DNA from: Cerrena zonata
Lineage: Eukaryota > Basidiomycota > Agaricomycetes > Polyporales > Cerrenaceae
Assembly (NCBI GenBank): GCA_038087015.1
Contig: JASBNA010000081.1
Coordinates: forward strand, 1-64,000
Reading direction: 5' to 3'
Length of the DNA stretch: 64,000 bases
The notes below the pieces were generated by a model, which had not been told where the DNA came from, ran no database searches, and saw only the letters and a program-made list of their open reading frames with translations. A program made the translations under genes and the position numbers. Shown piece after piece: positions 1-10,641 of this stretch; position 1 is the stretch's first letter, and each line of letters starts with the position of its first letter.

Positions 1-1451
1 CGAAACCGGTCATTCGTAAAATCCCTGCGGAAAGATACATATCCAGATCGTTCCACATCACTGCAACAGAAATTAGATCTAAACGTATTCAAAGGAAGAT
101 GTCGGTCTGTGTCTACTAACCTTCAAGGGGTACATTCGCCTCCCGCATTTTCAACACCTGTTCCTTGGTCTCATTCAAGCTGAAATATCCCCATCGACAT
201 AGATGGAATCCGAATCCCCAATCAGGTTGCCAAGTGGGCATCCCGATAAGTTCGCCATATTGTTCGATGACTTTCTGGGGGGAAGGGCCTGAGAAGAAGT
301 AAAAGTCGAGCGTGCCGCCAAGTTGACGGTATTCGATTATGGAAACATTGGAAGAAGGTGGTGTTACTAGAAGGATGTCCGAACCAGCCGCACTAGAAAT
401 AGGAAAATGAATTTCAAATAGAAACTGAGGACGTTGTGACTGACTTGAATAAAAAGACACCATGAGATGCCGATGTATTAGTCGTAGAGTTAAACCGATG
501 CTCCATGTAGATGGGATGAGATCCATAACTATTAAACACAATCCATTCAGTTCAAACCTCGACTTAGGGGGACACGGAAAACGCTTACACATTATTATCC
601 AGGGATCGGCCACATTCCTCGCCCACATAGTCTGTATAGTCCCAGCCCCATTATTCGTACCAACATCCCTCCTAAACCCACTCCTAGCTAAGACTTCGCC
701 CAACCCATATATATTTGCATCTAACGGCAACGCCGAGCTCAACTGCAAATACTGATCTTCAAACACCAATGGGAATCCATCCAACGCCGTCTGTCCCATT
801 CGCATTGACGGCAGGGATAGGCGTTTCCGGAAGGGAGGACACACGAGTGTCAAAAAGCGGGAAAGCATCGGGGTTTGAGCGACGAGTGATCCAGAATGCG
901 AATGGGGAAGGGTCAAAGTTGAACACGAGATCAGAGTTATTCTTGTGCAATGACTGGAACGGGAAGGAGAGGACAGTGAGATGACGTTTCCTGGGATCGT
1001 AAATTGGGAGTTCGCGGTGTCGAAAATGTTCACGTGGAGCCTACATAGACACAAAGAATTGAGTATGTATTTTAATACCGCGAGAGAAGGGGAGGTCTTG
1101 TGTTCACCTCGTGGTCGACTCGTACGTTACTTCTAACGTCAAGTTACTGATGTCTCTTCCGAATGCGTTGCAGGCGGGGCCGGCGAAAGTCAGTTCTGCT
1201 GAAAGTGATGTTTCGGTCTCTTTCAGCCCGGTTAGAGTGTATCCTAGACAAGTGTATTAGCATATATTCAATCAACGTATTGACGATATAGACATACCTG
1301 GGCATGAAGACACGTTCAATGAAAATGTGGTAGCATCCAGTTGGGATACACTTGGTAGAGCATCACGTCGGAGGCTTGAAAATTGTCCAGCTGAAGCATA
1401 GAGGCTCTGTCCTAACAGGAAGAGAAGGCTGGTGGAGACCAACCCAGTCAT
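1..1451 (-). pseudogene. GH31 alpha-glucosidase, 5' part, frame-disrupted, runs off left edge
   Basis: Secreted glycoside hydrolase family 31 enzyme that would release glucose from alpha-glucans. The start at 1451 gives a hydrophobic signal peptide (MTGLVSTSLLFLLGQSLYA). Later exons carry family signatures: FEDQYLQL, NIYGLGEV, TIQTMWAR, GSHPIYMEHRF, GTLDFYFFSGP, WGFGFHLCRWGY and WNDLDMY. Introns at about 1299, 1105, 529-588, 400 and 125 join these cleanly. Four places need a one-base correction to stay in frame: about 970-978, 785-792, 601-603 and 26-29. None fits a normal intron, although a 34-nt GT-AG segment could bridge the first. The gene is therefore either a recent pseudogene or an unpolished assembly stretch. 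The catalytic aspartates lie beyond the window. The family is sure; functionality is doubtful. Confidence 0.82.
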
Positions 1452-2970
1452 ATCGGAGTTGGATGAAAGTTGCCAGAATACGATAGAGACCCAATCTACA
1501 CCCTGCTCTCTTATATAGCTCGTCAATTGGCCCACTTTCCATCAGTTGCAAGGAAGGTATAAGGTAAAGACTCTGACCCCCTGATATTGTATGACAGGGA
1601 AGATTGAAAGCGTCCCCTTTGATATGTGGTCACATTGGACTTCGAATGAGTATTATGATGTAATGGAACCCAAGCCCGTCGGAGTTCCAGATTGCAGAAT
1701 TTATAGGGGACAATACAATCTACTTCTTGGATTCTAACACGTCGGCGATTCAGATAGCCATGACTCAGCATCAGTCTCTTCTCGAGGTCAAGCGGTCGAG
1801 GTCAAGCACTGTTACGGTAGATCGATGAGCTATTTTGGGACTGACATCGTTAGTCAAGTCAGTAGGAACGTGTCCGTTAGGCGTTAAGCATAATGATAGG
1901 GTTTATTGAAACAAGCTGGTGACCGTTAACCTAGAGCTGGCGGTGACACGAAGAGAATGCAGAGGTGCAGATGACAAGGCGTAAGTTTTCAATTACGTCC
2001 TTGGGTTTTGTACCCCAGGGTGTGTCCAAAATCCTTGCTAAGAGTTGCATATTGCCGCCACGGAAAACTAGAAAGGCCATCGGATCCAAGGTAGCTTGTA
2101 GTATTTCCTACGACAGAGTGCATCTAGTATGTCGGCCGAGATTCTTCGAAAAGAATACCATTCAGATAGTAGTGATCAAGGATAGGAAAGAAACCATTGC
2201 CAGTGCATAGCAAGATCCAGATGGGTGACGAAGATGTCGGAAATACGAGCGGGAGCTGCAGGTTTTGCTCCGGAGCCTCGTTTGAGTTGACATCTAGTAT
2301 CATACCACAACTATTATCAACCAGACTTGAGTCGATTGCGAGAGCGTCCATTTACATTTACCTACCAACGAAATACTGAAAGCGCAAAGGGTTCAAAAAA
2401 GATGTTGTCTTTTCTTGCCAGTGGCTGTGATGCCTATCCAACCTTATCTTATCAAAGCAGTTCTCGGGAGTCAACGGAGATCGGATTGAGGATATACCGA
2501 ATTTGAAGGATCACCGACAAATTCGAAGTTGAAAATCGTCCAGGTTCATTAGGCTCAGCTACTACAGCCTCTACCCAGGATGAAGACAATCGTTCATCCT
2601 ACAGGTTCATCACGATTCACGATCACACGGCTGCGGTGCTGGCGTAAAATAACATAACGCTGTCATATAGCATCGCTCCAAACTCATTTTTATTGAACGA
2701 CCCAGAGCGACATCTCAAGGGCAATGAAGGTCAAGCTAAAAAAAGGCGCATTATTAATTTAGGCGTTACGGTCCTGATTCAGAACGGATACAAGCCTGAT
2801 GACATTCGCCTGGAATGCGGAAAGGGTACCCTCGGTTCCGTTCCGACAACGTAGTATGTAGATCATTCAAGTCACTACTTATTATGAACTAGCTCCCGTC
2901 AGTCTTTCTGCTCCCCACCATCCTACTTGCACACTCAAACCCCAGCCCCAACTTGAATAGAGATACTGCA
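1452..2970. other. Divergent intergenic region with possible coding debris
   Basis: Lies between the starts of the GH31 gene (minus) and the F-box gene (plus), so it holds both promoters. Two minus-strand stretches look faintly coding: about 2124-2351 (ALAIDSSLVDNSCG...) and about 1930-2110 (DPMAFLVFRGGNMQLLARIL...). I do not recognise them and cannot join them into a gene. The remainder shows no convincing feature. Confidence 0.45.
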
Positions 2971-5140
2971 ATGTCTCCATCAAAACATCTAACATCGCTT
3001 CCAGATGATATTTTGCTCTACCTACTGCTCCGCCTCGACGTGTCCTCGATATTCAGATTTAGACAGGCAAGTCGTATGTCGACGCTACAAGCCATGACCT
3101 AATTTTCTCCAACTCCTTCAGACGTGCAGAGACATATATTCGCTATCGCGGGCCAAGCTGCTATGGACGCATCTGTATACAACCCAGATTGTGGAGGGCA
3201 AGATCCCTTTTGCACCGTACTGGGACCATCCCGACCATCTCGATGCCCTTCATCTCGAAACGCTGGTGGTCCATGCGTTGAGACTTGAACGAAGGTTATG
3301 TATGTCGGAAACGCCTGTGGTCGTTCCACTCACCCAGAAGCGGTCGATCACTTGGGTACAGCTTGTCCGTTCCGAGTGGCTTTTGGTGGCATCATCCGAT
3401 GCTGGTACCAGTGTCATCACACTGTGGTCTATACCACACCTCCTGTCTGCATGCGATACTCCTGTCCCACTTGCCGAAGCATTTCTATCGGCCCCTGTGA
3501 AGACAGGATGTATCGACGCGCAAGCAAACACAGTGATCTTCGCCTTGGAACTTCTTGGACGGTTCGTTCATGCCCTCTCATCCAAACTACTGCTAAACGA
3601 CTCTCCAGGATCGACAGCATTGAAATTCTATCCATTGTAGACGATAATGATTCTTCTCGCATCTGCCGTCTGCAAACGCTGGACAACATAGCACACATCC
3701 GTTTCCTGAAGGATGAATGCATTGGCGTGTCACTCGTCAACAATCTCAACATCCCGAGCATAGTCAATTGGAGAGACGGATCTGTCAAAAATCTGCGACC
3801 ACGCCCAGATCTCGAGGTAAGCATGTTGCCTCTCCGAGTTACGAATTATGCCATAACTTCACTTCTAAGGGCGGGGCCATCGCAATGCACATGGGCGAAG
3901 ACTGGGTTGCTGTCGTCAGAGCTAGGGTGATTGAAATCTACGTCTTACAAGATCACAAATATCAGTGCTGGAGCACTCGAGGTCTTAACTACTCCACTAC
4001 CTCCGCTTTCTTCCATGTCTCAGAGTCATCTCTGAGAGTGTGTGTCACTTGCACGGCTGGTGTTTTAGTCTTTGAGGTGGACAACGACCTTGAGAGCAGG
4101 AGTATCTCCCTTCATCAGATCTGGCACCATCAACCGGAATTGGAAAAACTTGAGTTTACGAGCTTAGCAACACAAGCAGGTTGAGCCCGTCTGGACACAA
4201 TATCTGCTGGGTTCAGGCCCCTTATGAAGACTGGAGCTCTCCTACAACAGATTTGCTTCCAGGGAGCTTTGCTATGACGAGAATGACTCCCGGTACCGAT
4301 GCTATAGCCTCGGAAGTTGTCCTCCTGCCGTGCTGTGAAGGGTCCATTCCTGATATGCTGTCACTGGGTGTGTACGACTATGACGATGCGAGGGGGATTC
4401 TTATCCTAGGAGATGCCTTTGGGGAACTTGCTGTAGGTCGACTTCAGTGGCTCCGACCCCCATATGATTTCTCAATGTCTTGCCAAGCCCATTGAAACAA
4501 TCCCCCACGCCGACGAGGAGCTTCTTCCAATGGTAACTTTCTTTCTCTCTCTCATATATGGATAATCGCCCACCTTCACTCTGCTAGGACGCCATCCCAT
4601 CCCATCCAGGACCTCCGTTCCCATATCTTGCAGATGATGTAAACAAAAATCGTAGTATCATCAACGGACGCCCAGCACCGAAGGCCCTCGGATATTGGCA
4701 CAGTCAGCGTCCGATGTCCTGTGGTGCGATCCATAATCTCCCTGCAGGGCGAAGGATGGTCGGTAGATGAATTCAAATTTCGCGGCGACTTGACCGGCAT
4801 TGCGCTATTAAACCCCAAACTGTGGCAATTAGACAATGCAAGTCACTTCTACGGCCGGCCGATACCTCTCTTATTTCGAACAATGCATTGGGGGGACTAC
4901 TGTGTCATTTTTGATGTCGGTGGTTTGCTGTTAACATGGAGTCTCGACCTCGATGAGTACCTCTGGTGTATACACCCGAACACTACACTTGAACAGCTGG
5001 TTGACTCGATCACGGACTGTCAGGACGAGGCCTTTGGATCGACGGCCCGCGCGCATGAATGGAGCGCAGGAGTATTCACTCTCCAATTTTTTGCTCCGGG
5101 CAGAGGAGAAAAGAATGAGCACGCAAAGGCTTGCCAATAA
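2971..5140 (+). pseudogene. F-box protein with frame breaks (candidate pseudogene)
   Basis: Begins with a clear F-box (LTSLPDDILLYLLLRLD...FRFRQTCRDIYSLSRAKLLW), the Skp1-binding adaptor motif of SCF ubiquitin ligases. A long beta-rich region typical of basidiomycete F-box families follows, ending WGDYCVIFDVGGLLLTWSLDLD. The first intron (3067-3121) uses a GC donor (GCAAGT); further introns lie near 3560, 3816 and 4530. At about 4180 (TQAG to LSPSGHN) and about 4472 (PPYDF to SQCLAKPIE) the conserved reading frame jumps with no possible intron. A third change near 4640-4750 could be a ~109-nt intron. Either the gene is decaying or the assembly has indels here. The substrate-binding role is unknown. 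Confidence 0.7.
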
Positions 5141-5543
5141 GACACGTCTCAGATGCTCCAAATCTGTGTAGAGCAGTGCCTGCACTCTTTTATTTTGGCT
5201 GTCAGACTTAATTGTTAACCTTTTGTCATCCTAATCTCGGTGTTGTTCATAAATTTATATTGCTGTCAGGCCATGTATCACAAAGTATAGCCGAAATCAT
5301 ACCCAAGACCGTCGGTACGATAAGTTTAATTTTCGAACGAACGACAGATAAGTACAACAGTAATTTTACACCCATGCATTCGACATGGCCTGCTCAAGGT
5401 ATATCAAAGAAAGCTACAAACACACTAACGTCCGGCATTAGATAACCTTCTTAGTTCTCGATGGTCACCCAACTATCGCGCTTGGGCTCACGCCTGCTGA
5501 ACTCATTAGTGTCCGAACATAACACATGCAAATATTCGTGGAC
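5141..5543. other. Intergenic, convergent 3' ends
   Basis: Separates the 3' ends of the F-box gene and the alpha-mannosidase gene. Only short, unsupported reading frames are present; probably 3' UTRs and terminators of both genes. Confidence 0.5.
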
Positions 5544-8500
5544 TCACTGATCATCCTGAAGACCAACAAAAGAGCCCAAGGTCAACTTCACCGTCTTGAC
5601 TTCAAACCCATGGAAGCTCAGAGACACCGATGTCAACTTATCCTCCGCATCCTCGGCGTGCAAGATTTGTAGTTCCTCGGTTTCATCCTCAAGCAAGTTA
5701 GTGATGCTAGCCTTGACCACAGGGAAGTGTCTAGCAATCTTCAGTTGAACTTTGGAGTGTCCACCAAATGCCTCGTATAGACGCAGTACGACCGTAGGAG
5801 CAGAGTCAGAGGCTATACCGAATGTATCGTCTTCACCACGTTTAATCGTCTCGAGGAAAACGTTACGAGCGCCGTGGATGGTGAAGAGAGGATGTGCTTG
5901 CATCAACGGCGAGTTGAGCATGTTGTCTGGTACATAACGAACTATACAACAACGATGAGACAGCAATTATATCAAGATATAGAATAAATTTACCATGGAG
6001 TGGCGAGTTGAAGAGGTAAGCAGCCATAGGGACATCAGACTCGAGGAAGTGCCCTTGATGAGGCATAAGTGCCCACGAGAATTCGTGGTTACCAATATCC
6101 TGCTCGGCATCCGGAGCAGTAGCTAACGTGAAATGTGAGAATGAGAGAATTCTGAACGAAACACTGCACACACCTGCACGAAGGAGTGATATGCGCAAGA
6201 TATTGCCACGGCATGAGAAGCCATACTTCGATTCTGAGAGAATAGCAACACCGTATCCAAATTCACTCAGGTCAGCGAACTAGAGGAAGTGGTCAACACA
6301 TTTGTCTACATTTATTGGTGAACTCAATACCTTGTGTCCACACACTTCGAACTTGGCAGCATCCCAAGTCGTGTTCTTGTGTGTCGGTCGTTGGACGAAA
6401 CCAAATTGAGTCTCATAGGTAGCAACCTCGCTGTGAATATCAAGAGGAACCTCGACTGATGATATTATTTAGGGTAAACACATCCAGGTAGCAACATAGT
6501 AGTACTCACATTTGAGGAACTTATGACGTTCATGCCAGTCAACCTGAGCATCAAAAGTGAAGAAAGAGCGAGAATCCTTCTTGAGAGTAGCTAGTAGTAT
6601 TGCGTCAGCAAGGTAAATTATCTCGATAGACCAAGTAGAATATACCAGTGATTGCGTCGAGAGAAATCTGAGAAAACAGATCAGACAAATTCCACATTGG
6701 AAATAACAAAGGCGACATACAACAACAGAAATCGTACTGTCTCCATACTTTGTCTCAGCCTTCAGAGAAGCACGGAGAGGGCCCTCAGCGACGACCGAGA
6801 TATTTTCAAACTTGATGAGTTCCGCGGTTTCGAGATGGTGGATTTCAACATCTAATATAAATAGTTAGCCGTGATGTGGGTACAGAATTATTTAAGTCAT
6901 ACCCCAAGCATCCCAGTAATTCGGCCTATCGTCGAAAATCACCAAACCACCACTTTGTCCCTTGGGAATCAATTCGCGGCTGGAAGCAATTGAAACTTGA
7001 GATCTTTCTCTAGGGTTATAGGATGAAAGTTGACGTACTCAAGATCGACATCATAGAGACTCGTGATTCGACCGTCGTTTATGGTAAGTTGCACGCTAGA
7101 GTTTCTTAGGACGAAGTGACCTTTACCATTCGTCAAAACTAAGAGAAACAATTAGTTAGCTCAAACGTATTACTCAAAACGAGGAGAAACACCCACCAGA
7201 AACAGGTAAACAATCCGCAAACAAGCCAGTCGGGCGCGAAATATGTCCCCCGTTGGAACCATCTAACAAGGCATATCCATACGAGCCATCTTTCGAAGCT
7301 TGGACAACCTGATTCCTCAGTCGCGATCCATTACCTGCAAGTGGGATCTTGACGACATCACGACGAGGGAAGAAGGTGGTGTTATAAGCAACGATATTGC
7401 CTGCAGCAACGTCAGAGGATGACGGGAACAGAGCTTTGAAAGCTTCGTTAATCATGTGTTTGCCGTCTTTCCGAACTTCGGAGTAAAGTTTCTCTGCGTC
7501 ATCGTAAACCATGCCACTGATGGAAAATGTTCAGAATGAGGTCTAAATCGTCGTATGAGTATGGGGTACTTACATAGCTGAACCAGGGAGGACTGGCAAT
7601 CGAAATATTAATTTAGGAATCTTATAGCACAGCATAATAATACTTACCATCGTGGACTACAAACGTGGCATCAGTATTGTACCAATAACGATTCCACAAG
7701 AAGCTTACATTGATTCAAAAGAACCTTTTCCCAACAATCGTCAATTGTGGGTTTGGGGTACACATAGTCTGACTTATGGAACTTATACAGTGACGCGAGC
7801 GTTGCAATGTGCTAAAGATGATTGTTCCAGTAAATAGGTTTTAGTGGATGATAGATACGACTGACCTCCACATCCCTAAGTAAAATTTCTGTATGGCGAT
7901 TACCCTGCTTGATAGAGCTGTGCGAGGTGTAGGTACCTCGGTGGAACTAAAATAGAATAAACGAGATAAGTAACCATTTGAGCTACGAGTCAACTATAAC
8001 CTTACTTCAAGGTAAAGTTCGCCTTTCCTATGCACGCCCAAATCCATCATTCACCCATCTATACATGTACAATTACATTGACTCACCAGTTTGGCAACTT
8101 CGAGCCGGCATCAGAGTCCTCTAAAAGGGTGTCGAAGAAATCCTCAACTGAGTGACCCATATTGACAGGAGGCAGTTCACGAGATTCGTTACTCGCAGCT
8201 CGAGTTCGACGAAGCTGAAATTGAATCTGTCAATTACTTTCGGAGAAATACGAAATCCGTGACCTACATTATCCAACATCTTTGCAAGTGGACCTCCTCC
8301 GCCGTCGCCGTTTCCGAATACGAGAAGGGACATATCAGAGGATTCCAAGTTCTGGACGAGATCAGCCAGTGACATTCAGAAGAGAAGATATTGCAACGTA
8401 CCTTATGATTCGAAATACCCTTGTTTACATCTCCTACAGTGGCTTGTGCGGTGTATGTGTCTAGAGAGAATATAAGACAGATTTCATAGAGAAGAGGGGG

Positions 8501-10264
8501 TACACTAACCAACAGGCGTCATATGACAAAGAACCTGGGTACCATCGATACCCACCCAGTTGAATGTCGAATGAGGGAAGACATTGCTGAATGCATTTGT
8601 CAATATTTTCAGTCAAGACATTATTTTATCACTTACATGTTGTTCCAAGAAAGCTTCTGTGTGAAGAAATACTTCATACCTGCCAATCTGATCAACTGGG
8701 GTAAGGCACCAGTTAGACCAAATGAATCAGGTAACCACGCCGTCTCGCAACGGATTCCAAACTTCGCTTCAAAATAGCGCTGCCCGTAAAGGAACTGACG
8801 TGCAAGAGCTTCACCGGAAGGCATGTTCGAATCGTTCTCGACCCAAGACCCACCGACTAAGTGGAATTTGCCTTCGAGGACCTTCTCTTTGACACGCTCG
8901 AAGAGAGGCGGGTACAGTTCCTCAAGCCACTTGTATTGTTGTGCTTGACTACAAGTGAATCGATGCTCTGGGTAACGATTCATTAAGTCGACTTGAGTTG
9001 ACCATGAACGAGCCACCTTTTGTTGAGTGACACTGTATGGCCACAGCCTAAATAAGTCACTTTAGTCCAATTCTTTTCAGTAAAACGAGGCAATCCTACC
9101 ATGCAGTATCGATATGGCAATAACCGATACCCCACACTTGGGCCTTCTTGGCACCCTCGTCGTAGATCTTCTCGCCCTTCTTTTCCCAGCCTTCACCGAA
9201 CACTTCTTCAGCCAACTTACGGGCATCCTTGATGCTAGATAGATCACGGTTGTTGAAGACATTCATAATTTCATTGGCGACGGTGAGGGCCTTGTTCTGG
9301 AGGGCAGTATTCCCTGGAAGGGTATCTGCAATTTCGCGCAGTGTCGTGAAATCAGCAAGTAATCCCCAGGCTTCTTGATTAGGGAACTACAATGTCTGCT
9401 GAGCCAAGGGAGAAGTACCGATTCATCTAGAGGCTAGGAGTCAATATTACATTCACTCTCCAAATATATTGACTTGCATCAGGGGGAGAGATAGTGTCGC
9501 CATCCCAAGGAACACCGAACATTCCGTTACAACTAGACTCGATAATGATGTCATGCTTTCCGGCCTTGAGAGCTTCTGGGGGAATGAGGTATTCGACACG
9601 ACGGTCACCACCCCAGCCTCCAGTAATGCCTTGCAGGGGTATCCCGTCGGTGCTGTAAATCATAGCTTCACAGCCAGGGTCAAATTCGACTAGAATTAAG
9701 ACAAATCCATTAGTATTAGATGTTTGATATTCATTCAGAGACTGATTGTCGTTAGACTCCAAGTCCCCCATAAGTTTGGAAGTCAAGAATCACATGGGCT
9801 TGGCATGATCGAGACTGACCAGAGCAGTATAAAGAGTTCAAGATAACAATACTGACATTGTACTCGCTCATATTTCTCAAAGTCTGCGGGGATGGCAAGG
9901 CTAACCTTCCACCAATGGTTCGTCCCTAAATCTGGGTTAGGCTCGTTGATCGTTGATTACATTGATAGAACTCACAAGAAGGACCAAACGAATCGCCCTT
10001 CTTGGCTGGTTTGAACTTCTGCTTCAACGCCTCTCCAAACGAGGGTTTCGTAAGCCCCGGGGCACTCCAGACCTCCAGCTTGACGTGCTTCGAGTCACTC
10101 AAACGATGAGTGAAGAGTATCGACGACAAGTTCACATCACTGAAGTGACCTCCTGTAAATGTCGAGAGACGATCTTTGGTAAGTTTCTTGATCCATTTGC
10201 TCCCAGGCGTGTAGTTCAGAGCAGGATATTCCGCAGCACGTTGGTGGTGATGATTACAAGCCAT
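5544..10264 (-). CDS. ams1: Vacuolar/cytosolic alpha-mannosidase, GH38 (Ams1-type)
   Basis: Hydrolyses alpha-mannosides during turnover of free N-glycans; yeast Ams1 acts in the vacuole after the Cvt/autophagy route. Domains in order: N-terminal beta region (exon 1 from 10264), conserved [11 protein letters not shown] and [12 protein letters not shown], the zinc motif [14 protein letters not shown] near 9120, the nucleophile region [14 protein letters not shown] near 8710, the helical NQFHDVLPGS motif split over tiny exons near 7650, then the long C-terminal beta domains ending at 5544. No signal peptide, as expected for Ams1. Many short introns include a GC-AG intron (9427-9477). One problem: at 9382-9384 a CCC run must lose one base to join DIVVP to NQEAWGLL. 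Estimated length is about 1,100 residues. The family is certain. Confidence 0.93.
7648..7656 (-). other. 9-nt micro-exon in alpha-mannosidase
   Basis: The nine bases TCCACGATG (minus strand) are flanked by an upstream acceptor ...TTGTAG and a downstream donor GTAAGT. Spliced between its neighbours it restores the conserved GH38 string NQFHDVLPGS. The next exon (7574-7592) is only 19 nt. Confidence 0.8.
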
Positions 10265-10641
10265 GGTAAGGAGTCGTGGTCGACGTCGACGTCGTTGGCA
10301 ACGTTAAGTTGTTAACCGAACGGTAGGCATGTTGAATGCGGGGTAAGGGCGTCTATTATAATCATGCACCAGCCTTACAACTTATACCGTAGGTCTGTTC
10401 ACAGAGAGTACTCCTCTGAATCATTAATACATAACATATTAGAATTCACTTCAAATGGTGGCCTACACACCTCGATTCATGATAAAATTGAGTGAGCCAT
10501 TCGTATTTCTTGCGGGTCGTCACAGAAATGCGAAGCGCCAGCGCCCTGAACGTTGTGCACCAACTTTCACGACCTCTAGAACGAACAGTGCATATGTTTC
10601 ACATCTTTCTCTAATTGCAATCAAACTCGAGCTTGCCCAGG
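10265..10641. promoter_or_regulatory. Shared divergent promoter region (alpha-mannosidase / TTC39-like gene)
   Basis: A 377-bp gap between the minus-strand alpha-mannosidase start and the plus-strand TPR gene start. It must hold both promoters. I see no canonical TATAAA box and no defined operator. Confidence 0.5.
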
